In this document: positions 26,301 through 38,657 of the stretch, piece by piece
How positions within the stretch are numbered: the first letter of the stretch is position 1
How the letters are laid out: each line of letters opens with the position of its first letter
Assembly (NCBI GenBank): GCA_037577475.1
Contig: CM075202.1
Coordinates: forward strand, 10,681,501 to 10,745,500
Direction: 5' to 3'
DNA: 64,000 bases
From: Chaunax sp. Z400
Taxonomy: Eukaryota; Chordata; Actinopteri; Lophiiformes; Chaunacidae
Program-made: the position numbers and the translations under genes
The notes under the pieces: generated by a model
Seen by the model: the letters and a program-made list of their open reading frames with translations, nothing else
Database searches by the model: none
Told to the model about the DNA's origin: nothing

Positions 26301-27510
26301 ATCACGTCTGATTGGCTTCTCTCCTAGTACCCCTTCCTCTTTGGCTTTTGTGTGGCTCTCAGCTGGAGTGTCCTGGTTTGTGTGAGCAGAGTCTACATGG
26401 GGATGCATTCTGTTCTGGTAAGTACATTAGATAAATGATACCAAATCAAAACACTCTTCGCTGGTCTACCTCAGCTTGGTCAAAAATGGCCTCATTATAT
26501 TAGTGTATGTAACACACACTCATGCCCCATTTTTAATGTTTATAACCTAAACATGAGCATTAAATTCTTGATTCATGGAAGATTATCTGTAAAGTCAATA
26601 AGCAAATAAAACCCAGGTTAGACTAAATCCAGCGGCCAGGCAACTGATGTTAGTAGATGCTCTTTATTTTCTGCAATCCTCCAGTACAACAGTGATTTTA
26701 TAAGAGGTTTTATGACTGGGAACAGCTGCAGAGTAGCCTAAATTAAATGTGGTCAGAAGTCCTACCCATACCACCACCTACAGGACAGGAAGCAGCAAAG
26801 GTTTATTTATTGATTGATTTTAACATTTCATGGGTTTATAAGACTCCGGGTACATCAAGCAACATTTTTTAGAGTTGTAATATGAGTCTAAGACTATTAA
26901 AATGGACTTTGATAGCGTGTACTCCTAGCTTACAATAGTCTGTGCCCTTGTGTTGCAGGAAGTAATCACTGGCTTCCTGTACAGCCTTCTTATTCTATCC
27001 GTCTTCCAGCTAATTTTGGACAAGATTGACACCTTCTACATGATGGACAACTACGCTCCTGTTATTATTATTATGTCACACGTGAGCTTTGGACTTGTGG
27101 CTTTCTCTCTGGATTCCTGGAGCACCTCTCGGGGCGATACAGCTCAGGCTCTGGGCACCGGAGCAGGAGCTGCTTTGGCCACCCATGTGAGCTATCAGCT
27201 GGGGTTGCTGAAGGATCCGCCGCTGTCATCACTTCCTCTAACTTTACCACTAATCAGCACTAGTTTGGTGGCTGTCTCCCTGCTGCGCTTCCTCATCGGA
27301 GTCGCTGTCCTCCTTGTCACGAGAATGGTTATGAAAGCAGTGACTATTCCGTTCTTATGTCGACTGTTCGGGCTGCCTTCAGATGACGTGAGACAGGCGA
27401 GGCAGCACATGAAAGTAGAGTTGCCATACCGTTACATTGTCTACAGTGTTGTTGGTTTTAGTTGTGTCTTTGTGGTGCCTCTCCTCTTCAGGATCGTGAA
27501 CCTTGCCTGA
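23392..27510 (+). CDS. sgpp1: Sphingosine-1-phosphate phosphatase 1
   Basis: Three exons: 23392-24069, 26328-26417, 26959-27510, all phase 0, giving 439 aa (human SGPP1 441). The enzyme is an ER multi-pass PAP2-family lipid phosphatase that removes phosphate from sphingosine-1-phosphate. The N-terminus (HVARFQNFCGVE) and the RKNSLTGD block align with human SGPP1. Catalytic motifs: C1 is K176-x6-R183-P184, C2 is PSTH at 203-206, C3 is S246-R247-x5-H253. The acidic residue that normally closes C3 is Asp, but exon 3 opens with GAA, so position 257 is Glu (see findings). About eight hydrophobic segments follow in exon 3, which ends with an ELPYRYIVYS block like human ELPYRYITYG. Intron 1 is 2.3 kb with no embedded gene. 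The first exon continues open past its donor, but the GCAG/GTGAGC junction and family alignment fix the splice. Confidence 0.95.
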
Positions 27511-29926
27511 GTGTTGTGTGCAAACTGTCATTCACTGCTGACATGTTCACCTACATGGTTAAGACATATGGCAAATGGAAACATGCTGCTTGTCTTGAAA
27601 CAAGATGAAGTCTGTGTCTGATGGCAGAAACTGATTTAAAGGATAAATGTGGAAGTATTCTATATTTTTTATATGAGTCAATATCGCCTCTCTTCCGTAG
27701 ATCACCGTTGCCACCCAAACACATGAAAGAGCTGCACTATTGCACTGGGTGACATGTTCCATGATTACGATGAGCGTGAGCTTTGTAGTTTATTTTGATC
27801 GCTCATACATCGTCCTCACTCTGGAAATATCCCAACTGTGTATCAATCTGTGGCTGAAAACAATCCCAAACAAATACAGCATTTACTATTTTTGACCAGC
27901 TGTGTTAGGGAATGAATGAAGCTTTATTTTTTATAAAGGAAAGTATTCATTTGTGACCAGTTTTTAAAGATTTATCCACATAGACAGACAGACTAAAGCG
28001 TTGTTAGTTTGAGTCTTTTCTTGGGATTTGTTGACAAAAACAAAAATATAGAATATTGCCAATTTTATCCTTAATGATCTATCTGTGGTCGACACATATT
28101 GGTGTTAACTGGAACTTTTGAAATAAAAAAGATACACTGTAATGATGCTTACAAGTCATTAATGAGCAATCTATTTTGCATTTCCATCATATGATCATAA
28201 TATTTAATATGTTATTAGAGAATTGCATAATAAACCAAACTATATTTATTGCCACGTTTAAATCAAATGAGCCTGAAAGCAATGAAATACTGCAAGTATT
28301 TAAGCTCACAGGTGTCAGACCAGATGACCTCTATTTAAATCTGGAAGACTCATACTTTATTCAGGTCTGTTGTGTCATAATCCTCATCTTTTTGTACATA
28401 TTTGTGCCTGTTTCTAAAATGTTTGTAACTTTTGTCCAAATGTAAGTTAAGTATTCTGAATCATTATTTGAAAGTGTACAAATAAAATAACACACGATTT
28501 TAAAGTTTAAAAAAAAATCATAACAAACAAGATGAATTAATGCTTTGGAAAGTAGTAACTATATTATTCCTATATATTATACCTGATTTCTAAGAATTAC
28601 ATTTAGGAGACATTTCTGCTATCATTGCACTATAAAAGCATTTACTTTAACATTTGTCTAAATGTTTAAATTGTTTTTTTATTTGCTGTTGTAATGTTTC
28701 AGTAATGTTTTACTCCAGTATCTATTTCATTCCTGAGCATTTGTACTTGTATCATAACTTCTAAGTACCCATGGAATATTTATAGGTCCATTCCCTCATC
28801 TTTCTCATGTTATGCAAGGATTGTATCCTTTGGAAAAATATGGAAACAATAAGCATAAAATAATTGAAAAAAGAAAATAAACACTTCAACTGTGCTTCAT
28901 TTCTTTTAAGTATCATTCTTGCAAGGAGATATCATAAGAGGGAAAATCAGTCACTGTGTTTTAGATACTAGACCAGTGTGTTTTGTCCTGTTGAGCTTTA
29001 TGAATATAGGTGGCATATTCACAGTTCCATCTTTGACAACTGTATCATGTTTTTCTCCCAGTACCCAAATATAACATCAGGTAGGATGACATATGACATG
29101 CTGAACCTTTGAACAACTTAGATTAGGTTTTAGGTCTTTATCTGATTGTTATCCAAGTGTTATCCCTGTTTAATCACACGTCTTCTCTGTGGTGTCCTCT
29201 TAAATTGATCTGTGGGTGATGGCTGTTTTGGGGATAGTTGTTTCATTATATTCAAGCACCAGTCTTCTTTTATATAGACAGATACCCACTTCTTTTTTGT
29301 TTTCTTACACTATGGTGGGGCTCCTGTTACTAAATGAGTTTTATTACTTATTAGTTCCTTGATCTTCCTAGGCATGTCACAAATAATGCAAAGTATGTGT
29401 TACAAAAAGCTGTTTTTGTAATAGCTTTTTTTATAATGTAAAAAACCTTGTAAAAAACCTAAGTTTCGCCATGAAGGGAATTTAACTTAATGAGCATAGG
29501 TGGTATTTTTATTGCATGGTCTGGTACGGAAAGCGAATGAGCCTTTTATTTTGAAAAAAACAGTCATTTAAACCGGACGTCCGTACTTTTATTTTAACCC
29601 ACCAAAACCATCAAAACACTCATACTGAATCTCGTGCGTACTATTAGAAGACAACAATGAAATGTGCGGTCAGGCGGTGCTATAGTTAGGCTAACTTTAA
29701 GCCAATTAATCTAGCTCTGAAACTAGTAAAAAAGGGTAGTTACTTTGAGTATAATTTTTAAAAGACTTTCGCTAACAGTTGTTGGTGAAGTGTTCCGGTT
29801 TGGCTGCTCTAGAGGTTGTTTCGTATAGAGTTAGCTTTACCTATCCTTTAATACTCCCTCAGATCAATGCCGAACAAAGATTTGTGAAGTTTTATCTCAA
29901 CTATACGGCCGCTGTCGCAAGTGCAG
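27511..29926. other. sgpp1 3' UTR and abcd4 upstream region
   Basis: The first 0.6 kb is probably sgpp1 3' UTR. The rest is AT-rich without coding evidence. Just upstream of abcd4, around 29574-29586, is a palindrome CGGACGTCCG with a central ACGT that could bind CREB/ATF-type factors. I see no TATA box, RNA gene or repeat family. Confidence 0.4.
28122..28127 (+). terminator. Candidate poly(A) signal of sgpp1
   Basis: AATAAA on the plus strand, 612 nt after the sgpp1 stop codon. Another AATAAA lies near 28480, so alternative 3' ends are possible. Confidence 0.45.
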
Positions 29927-32900
29927 ATGCCTCGTTTGGAGATGTCAAATGACAGAGGAGCAAAAAGGTAAGACGGAAGCTACACTTCAGCTACAGTGAT
30001 GGAGATGAGTTTGTGAGGAGGTGTTTACACATCTTCATTACAAGCCCTCATTTAACTAACCTCAGCATTTTCTGTCAGATTTTGTCTTGTAAATAGTGAT
30101 CACACTGTAAAGATTCCTTAAGTGATGATACTTCAACGCTGTGTTGGTAGTTTTCAATCAGTATTTGAAGAGGATGTATGTTACTGATGCAAAGTAATGC
30201 AAGAATTAGTCATCATACAAGAAGTGACTCATTTACTGCAAATGAACGTTGGATGTAAGCTCATGGGATTCAAATGTTGCAATTTCCTAATACGTGTTAT
30301 GTCCCTTGCTTCAGACCAAAACTAGACTGGAAGTTTGTCCAGAGGTTCTGCAGCCTCCAGAAGGTCCTGTTCCCATCATGCACCAGTGAAAGCGCTCTAA
30401 TGTTTGGGACGCTGCTTGCTGTCACACTGACAGGTAACTGTTGGAGTTTTGAACGCTGTTAATATTAGAGGGAAAATATGATATCCTTTAGGGGAATTGT
30501 ATTGTCACATGTCAAGTTAGCAATCAAGTTAGACTTAGTTTTGTCTCTCCTGTGACGCCTCATCATAAGACACTCACTGCCTGTTGGACAATGCCTTTTG
30601 TTGCATTGTAAAACGACACTTAAGATAAGACTAGACTGCATACTGTGTAATTTTCTGCTGACCTTTAGCTCACAGCATTGCCTAATATCCCTGTGTTGTT
30701 CCTGCAACGCGCTAACTAATCTCTTCTTTTTTTTTCTGTCATCAGAGCAGCTGATAATTTATCAGGTGGGTGTCCTCCCCAGCCACTTCTACAGTGTGCT
30801 GGCAGACAAAGATTACTCCAGCTTCAAGAGGCTAGTGGGAAAGGCAATGGTGCTCATCTTGCTCAACTCCACAGTAAGTTCAGGAGCTGTGGGAGATTGC
30901 AAATGTTAACCTACGTGCTGACAACAGGAGCCAAAGATACCGAAAGTACAAAAGTCCCCGGGGGGGTTTTCTTACGATTTTGCTTTTTGCTAGTTCATCC
31001 ACGTACAAAATAAGATGCATCCATCTGTTAACTTTTTAATAACACACATCATGCTGAGCAAAAGCATGCATTGTTCCCAAAAATGTATAATATCTATCTA
31101 GAGACATATTTAGATGTGTACTTACTTAAGAACAGGTCAACTGTGTCCCATATTTTATTGTGTGCTATCATGTTGAATATGGGATATTCATTGTAGACTG
31201 TACAAGGTCAGAGCAACCTGACATATTCATTTTACAGGCTGAGCACAGTAGATTTTGGACTCTAGAAAACTGTAAAACATCCATCACAATATTGAGTTTC
31301 TTCTGAGGAAACAGATCTACCTGCAATTTATTTTAGCTTGTTGCCTTATAAAGTTACTGTTTATTGTCCCCCGAATCACCTTTTTTTTCTTTAATAAACA
31401 GTTTCTCTCTCTCTTCTCTCTCCCTCTCCCAGTTGAAAAGTCTCGACCAGTACATTTGCAATCAGATGTATGTTAGCTGGAGGAAGACGCTAACGGAGAG
31501 CCTCCACACAGCCTACTTCCAGGGCCGAGTTTATTATACAATCAATGTACTCAGACAGGATGTAGACAACCCGTAAGCTTCATCTACTGCCCTTTATTTT
31601 TAACAATATAGACACACATTTCATCTCCTTTTATGAGTGTACGAATATAAATGTGTACTTGGTGTAGTGATCATGAAAATCTATCATCTGAAGGGTTTTC
31701 TAAATAAGATCGTGTTGCTGTTAGAATATTTCGAGATTTATTTTCTGTCTGTCTAACTTACAGAGACCAGCGAATCAGCCAGGATGCAGAGAGGTTGTGT
31801 AAGCAGATGAGCACCATGGCTAGTCGTTTGATTATATCACCATTCACACTGGCTTACTACACCTACCACTGCTTTTATAGGTGGGTTTGTAGAGTACTGG
31901 GCTCTCATTCTATCTTTAACGCCTACTGTGAAGTTACTCCAGCCATTTTCGCCAACAATTGTGTTTTGCATAAAAAGGCTGAAGGAAAAATGAGAAAGTT
32001 GTCATGATGAAAACGCAATTTCGTTGTGTCATTTGCAACTTTAAAGGTCTGCTTGCAACTCGAAAAAAATGTTTTCCGTTTCTTTTTGTTAAATGTTTTT
32101 GCACCGTGACTGCAGTAGAATGATGGTCTAACTTTTATATCTGATTCTTATCTTTGGTATGCTTGGAGTGTTTTTATTTTTATTTCAATTTCATTTGTAT
32201 CAACAGATTTCCCTTCTCAGTGTCTTCTTTGTCATGTTGCTTTAAAGCCGTATGCAAACCACTCTGAATTGTGTTGTTGCAGTACTGGTTGGATTGGTCC
32301 CGTCACTATCTTTGGCTATTTTGTGGTTGGGACTATTGCCAATAAAATCCTCATGGGACCGATTGTATCAACTCTGTTTGAGCAAGAGAAACTGGAGGGA
32401 GACTTCAGGTTAGTTCAGTGTGCATGGTGTATCAAGCCAAGAACACACAAGTTTCCTTTCAGTGTTTATTGTCAAGGAAGTCAGTCCTTTGTTTAGAGGA
32501 AGTCTGTGTAGACTTTGGCCCAGTGCCTTTTGCTTCTTGAAATGACACAGGACATTCAGATATGAAAGAGGAATTATAACTGAATCCAATTAGCATAAGT
32601 TTAAACAATGTGATTTTGTGTTGACAGGGAACAAATTAGTTAAATCTTAAAGTGTGTTGCTTGAAAGTGACTCTTTTTTCACAGATTTTTATTTTTGCAT
32701 CTCCAGATTCAAGCACATGCAGATCCGTGTCAATGCAGAGTCTGCAGCTTTTTACAGGTGAGGAAAACATATGATTCATATACCAGGCTCAGCCTCATCT
32801 CGTTTATGCTCTTGTGTCTTGCGCGCGCATCATGCCTGCAGGGATGGGCGAAAAGGAAGTCTGCTTTCACAAAAGTTAGACGGATATAACTGTACAGCTT

Positions 32901-35900
32901 ACTTGGGAACTCGGTGTGCTTTCCTGTGTGTAAAAAAAAAAAATCATTCAATATCTGGCATCTGAATTGTTCTTGCTCAACAAATGACGCCTATCAAGGA
33001 GTTAAAGCAGGCTGGAAAAATAAGCTTCCGTCTGTGTTTTTTTTTTTAGAGCCGGTAAAGTGGAGCACATGAGGACCAACCGAAGACTGCAGGCTTTGTT
33101 ACAAACTCAAAAGAGTCTAATAAACAAAGAACTCTGGCTTTATAGTAATTATATCTAATACACCTCCACTCAGTGACTTACCCCTCTCATTAACTGCTTT
33201 TTATTCAACCTGTAGAGTTAACTTCTCACTTCTCTTTCAGTCGGGGTGAACACCTTTGACTACCTTGGAGGTTTCCTCAGCTACATTATAATTGCCATTC
33301 CCATTTTCGCTGGTATTTACGACGGCCTCACTCCTGGTGAGCTCAGTGCACTCATCAGTAAGGTAGGCATGTTTTTTTTTTTTTTACTCTTTACCTACCG
33401 CTCAAAACTTGGGTGACTCTTTTCACATGCTAAAATAAGACTCCTTAAAAATGTATCTTTAGCGGTGAAAATGATTGATCTGTTCATTTTCATACAGTCA
33501 GAAGAAGTGTGTATGTTGCTCCCAGTCCCAGATTGAATCATCTTTATCAGTCTATGTCCCCAAAGGGCAAATGGTCATGTGGTGGTGACACAGAAACACA
33601 GTGTAAACCAAACACTGCACAAAACACACCATATTAATGATATAGTGAAAAAAAAGACTTCATGTATTAAAACAATATAAAATAAGTTAGTTCTGCTATC
33701 TTCATATTTAACATTTCCTCACAGTTTATTTGAATGATTGCAGGAAAAACAATGACTTCGTATGAATTTGTTCTCAATTCCGCCACTAGGTGGCAGCAAA
33801 AGCTTTCATTCAGTATGAAAGCGTCCATGAAAATTCATGCTGAGTTCAAGTGCCTGTTGTTAAACAGAGATCTCACCTCTGAATGTACAGACAAGTATAT
33901 TATGGTAGTATTACACTCCTCCTGTCTTGTATTCATGCCATATGCCAATATGCCTTGCTGTGACTGCCTTTTATTCTGTCTTCAAACAGTCTTCTTTTAA
34001 TAATCTTGTCTCATATTTAATCTCTGATCTGGTTCTCCCTCTCCTTGTTCATATTCAGAACGCCTTTATCTGCATCTACTTGATAAATGGCTTTTCGCAG
34101 CTAATAGACCTGTCAACCACTCTGTCAGATGTGGCTGGATACACCCACAGGTATCATACTGCATGCTTAAATTCACTTCCCGGAGAACAGATGATGACAG
34201 CGGTGTTGGCGAATGCCATCGAGCTTTCCATCAATGTGTGTGTATGTGTGTGTTTGTGTATTGCGGTCAGGATTGGGGAGCTGAGGGAGGTGATGGATGA
34301 CATCCTACGCACGCAGTGTGATTATGACCCGGCATCAGGAGAAAGCTATGACTTTGACAGGTTTGTCTGCTGCTAAAACGTACAGTCAAAGACATTTAAA
34401 ACAACAGACTGCATGTTAAGATAATGCAGACAAAAAATAATGTAAAGTGCCTAAAAAAAAGCTTCTTTGCCTCAATGTCTTGGTTTTTGATCCATTTCTC
34501 CACACAGTGACTTCAATGTCCATGCAGGCCCTGTGGACACTGCCTTCATCCTGGACCATCTTTCATACAAATCTCCTTACTCAGACCAGCTGCTGGTTGA
34601 GGATCTGAGTCTGAAAATCAGCCAGGGAACACATCTACTGGTGGTGGGGGATACAGGCACCGGCAAGACGTCACTACTGAGGGTCCTCAACCGACTCTGG
34701 GAGGCAGAAAGCGGTGAGACAGCAGCAAGACTGAGTTTGATTCATTTTAAAACAGGAAGGGAAAAGGTCTCCTGCCCAGTTTAGACTGTAATAATAACCC
34801 CTGACTGGAATAACTCTATGCAGGAAACTATTTGAATTACTTATTCGTCCTCTTTTACAATAAAAAAATTAAATCAAAGATATAAATCAAAGGTTTGCCA
34901 AAAAAAAAATAGATTTGATATAAGAACACATTAGAAGTGTTATGACACCATCTGTCTCCTCAGGTTTTGTCCAGATGACCACATGTTTCGGGCCCAGAGG
35001 AACCCTCTTCCTGCCACAGAAACCTTACCTGACTGATGGAACGCTGCGTGAACAGGTCACTTCTTCTATGTTGTTTTTCTGCAAGATTTGTTTCTTTACA
35101 GAGGCTGTAACTTGTCTAATAATAAATATCCATATGTGTATAGATTCTATGCTTGTTGCTTAGTTTACCAAAGTGCTGAAATCAATCAATGTTGAAAAAG
35201 CTTTAGATTGAATGAGAATTGACAGGACTCTCTTCTGCCACAGGTCATTTACCCATTGAAGGATATTTACCCTGCTTCAGGTATCAGATTTCACATTCAT
35301 TTAATCACTGTTCGTACACTCACTGTCACATACAAATGATTATGAAATAAAAGCACAGATCAAACAAACATGTTGTACGTCATTAGGACTACCACAGTAT
35401 TTATATACTATACATATTTAGATATTATATATAATACTTAAAAAAGACAAAGAACATCCAGAGAACCTTTATTTCAAATCAGAAATGTATTGAGGTACAG
35501 ACCTTATTTATAAGTAGCCAGTTATAAAACTGACAAAAGGTACTAGATTTCAAGAATCAGAAATAGAAAGCTTTGATATAATAAGTATTAAAAAGTGAAA
35601 ATAAATAAAGAAATAAATTAGTAAATATATACAACCTTTTGGGATAAATGAAACAATTCAGATTTAAAACAGATGAATCAACAAAAACAAGAACAGCTGG
35701 TGAAATAAGAGGAGATTAAAAATGTAAGCTGCCAAACATAAATGAGGTAAAGTTCAGTTTGTTCTACTTGTTATTCCAATTTACAGGTGCACAATGAGGA
35801 AAGATTGATTTTTCAGATTCAGTAGAAGCAGCTGGTACCTGACACATATCCAATCATTTGTGCATGTAAATAAGTTGTTTTTTTTTAAACTATAGAGGGC

Positions 35901-38035
35901 CTTAAAGCCCAGTGTCTATCACACCTTATAGAGAGAGAGGACCTCACAACCTGAGCCCACAGTGATCAGCAAAAGAATCTCAGTATAGAGTGATAAACTG
36001 CATCCGCCAGCAGCAACCACTTCAGAGTCACAGCTGACGGATGCATGTACAAAATGACATCATTATCCAAAAGTTATAGTTAATTTGCCTCAATAAGAAT
36101 CTTTGATCACTGTTTGTTTGCTTAGTAACTCTGTGTTGATGCTTCATCCTGCGTTGGGATGGTCATTTGAGTTTGTGATGTTCATAATGTGAATGTCATT
36201 TTTTTTTTTTTCAGGATCAGTGGATGATGACAGAATTATCCAGTTCCTGGAACTAGCTGGAGTGGTCAGTGACTTCGTGCTGTAGTACTAGTCGTACCCA
36301 TAGTACTTAAAACCAAGTTGTTTTGCTAAATTGTTGGAATATTTCATATTTCATTCTACTGACCTTGAGTGAATCTCCTATCTGTGTTCTAGTCCAGTCT
36401 CCTGAGGCGGACTGGTGGGCTGGATGTAAGTGTTGACTGGAACTGGTAAGAGTAATGCAAGAAAAAAAACAATGACAAAGTGAAACAATACATGTTTTGT
36501 CTTCAAATGTGGCACAAAGTGATGCAGACTCTGAACTATGTTCTCTCTGCAGGTATGATGTTCTGTCTCCAGGTGAAATGCAGCGTCTCTGCTTTGCACG
36601 ACTTTTCTACCTGCAGCCCAAATATGCAGGTTGGTTGTCCTGCATGTCTGTGAATGTATTCATGAAAGCATGTGAGGAATCAAGACTCTTAGTGATTCAG
36701 ACACAGCACCTTCGGGGGAGCTGGTCTCTTTGATTTAAACGCCAACATTTTTAGCATTTCAGATGTGAAACATTTGCATGTTTTCATCTTGCCGTCTGTG
36801 TTAGAGGTGACCCAGACTGGAGCTTTCTTAAACGAGTGTTTTACACATTTTGTTATTGTCCCTTGGCGTATAATGTGGTTTTATTAGGAGATCTGCATGT
36901 CTGTACATTCATGTGTAATCATTCAGTTTCCGGAGCATATCTCAAAAACCATTCAATATATTCAATTCAATATTCAATATTGTGCTGAAGAGGTGCCTTT
37001 TTCATATTTCGAGAATTTAAAAAATCTATTTTTTTAATTTAGAAAATTCAACTTTGTCCCAATTGAGGGTGGGCTTGATTTGTGTAGTATATCTCATAAA
37101 CCGTTCATTATTTTTTTTTTCTTGAAACCTGGCACACATATCACCCATATACACTTAAGATGAGCCTTTTCACAATCTTAAAAATTGTTACCTTTTTTCC
37201 AAATCGGTAAAAACTGTTTGTTTCTCAGACGAGTGTGTCGTCAAACTTTTTTTTTAAAAGTGTATTTTTCTAACATTTTAGAAAACAGTTTTTAAAGACG
37301 GTCTGAAATAAAAACGTTTACTTTGTGAAGCTTATATCAGAAATCACTCCGTATTTTCTGATGACCTCACACTGCAGTGGTGCCTTTAGTTATTTAGAGT
37401 TTTGTTACATCGTGTTGTATTCTCATGTATTCAGGGTTGTCGCTGTGTCCTGCTCAGACTTTCATGGCAAATATATTTATAAATTGCAGTGCACAGCGTC
37501 ATCAGGAAAATGACCTTTTGGAGGAAAGCAGTTTGCTAAAGTGACTGTTCCTCCTAAGAATTTGTGTGGGGTGTGGAGATGTGCCGTCTTCTGATGGCTG
37601 TTGTATTTCTTATCTTTGCAGTTTTGGATGAGGCCACCAGCGCTTTGACGGAGGAGGCCGAAGCACAGCTGTACCGAACCTGTAAACAGCTTGACATGAC
37701 TTTGGTCAGTCTGGGACACCGTAGCAGCCTGGAGAAGGTAGGATGAGCAGCTGAAGAAGAAGTATCCAGAAATTAGAAGAATTCAAAAAAAGATGTCTCG
37801 AAACTACAAAAAGTTTACTGTCGGAGGAAGTGAAGTGAAAATAATTGTATTAAAGTTTCCTCTATGTGGCGACTCTGCTAAATGTAAGAAAAATGATGAA
37901 CTTTTTATTAATTATTAACTCTGTTGTTGTTTCTCACAGTACCATGACATCCAGCTCAAACTGTGTGGAGGAGGCCGGTGGGAGTTAACCAAGTTAAAAG
38001 GAGGCAGTGGGAGCCTCAGAGAAGAAACAGCATGA
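29927..38035 (+). CDS. abcd4: ABC transporter D family member 4 (lysosomal cobalamin pathway)
   Basis: Nineteen coding exons: 29927-29967, 30315-30433, 30746-30873, 31433-31572, 31764-31880, 32283-32408, 32707-32757, 33050-33144, 33241-33362, 34059-34150, 34271-34360, 34508-34713, 34964-35055, 35244-35280, 36215-36264, 36393-36445, 36553-36629, 37622-37737, 37940-38035. All phases join to 615 aa (human 606). This half-transporter works with LMBD1 to move cobalamin out of lysosomes. The N-terminal half is the transmembrane domain (LKSLDQ, SWRKTLTE, ISPFTLAYYTY, GYTHRIG). The nucleotide-binding domain has Walker A GDTGTGKTS (421-429), signature LSPGE (524-528), Walker B VLDEATS (546-552) and the H-loop His578, all intact. 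The start ATG is the first in frame with the second exon. The donor after exon 13 (GTCACT) and after exon 15 (GTCAGT) are weak but the joins are required by alignment. The gene ends tail-to-tail with acss1. Confidence 0.95.
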
Positions 38036-38179
38036 CTAATGTCTTGTAGAGTAGAGTAGAGTAATGTCTTGAAGTCCATGGACATGCAGGAAGAATGAGT
38101 GTGGGAGAAAAAACAAAACAAGACATACTCCTGAATCCCTCCGTTTTGAACACTCAAGTGATCTTCAACAACGTACTTG

Positions 38180-38185
38180 AATAAA
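38180..38185 (+). terminator. Candidate poly(A) signal of abcd4
   Basis: AATAAA on the plus strand, about 145 nt after the abcd4 stop codon. Further plus-strand AATAAA hexamers occur near 38462 and 38565; use of those would make abcd4 and acss1 transcripts overlap. Confidence 0.5.
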
Positions 38186-38407
38186 ATCCAGTTCCTTTAG
38201 TGGAGGCCTTTTAAGAGGATAAGATGTTAAATGTGAGGTATAGCAACATTTTTCCTGATAAGATGACAGTTTGGAGGATGTTTGTGGGACAGGAAGGAGA
38301 TCTGCGCCAAAATATCCTGGACTTTTACCAAGCCAGTAGTTTGAAAGGCCTACATCAGAAAGGAAGCAGGAAACCATAAATCTTTTTTATGTCAGATTAC
38401 ATTTTCT

Positions 38408-38413
38408 TTTATT
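38408..38413 (-). terminator. Candidate poly(A) signal of acss1
   Basis: AATAAA on the minus strand, about 245 nt downstream of the acss1 stop codon. With the abcd4 signal at 38180 the two convergent genes would end about 200 bp apart. Confidence 0.5.
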
Positions 38414-38657
38414 CTATTATATCTACAATCACTACATTTGGAATTGTAATTGCAATTTGGTAATAAAACAGACAATGTTCTCAGAAAATACATCTGTGGA
38501 TTTTACATACAGTTCTTAAGAGTTGTTTACATGATTGCATAAAAAAAAAAAAATCATTTGTACAATAAAAGTTAACAACATTCCGCCTTTGTCTGGTTAA
38601 GTGAAATGGAGAGATTCCCCCCCCCTTTAGTTGAGAAGTCTTTCAGAAAACACATCA

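Noticed and set aside
33927..34376. 149-codon plus-strand frame in abcd4
   Set aside because: It joins exon 10 and exon 11 through the intron between them; the conserved GYTHR/IGEL junction shows the intron is removed.
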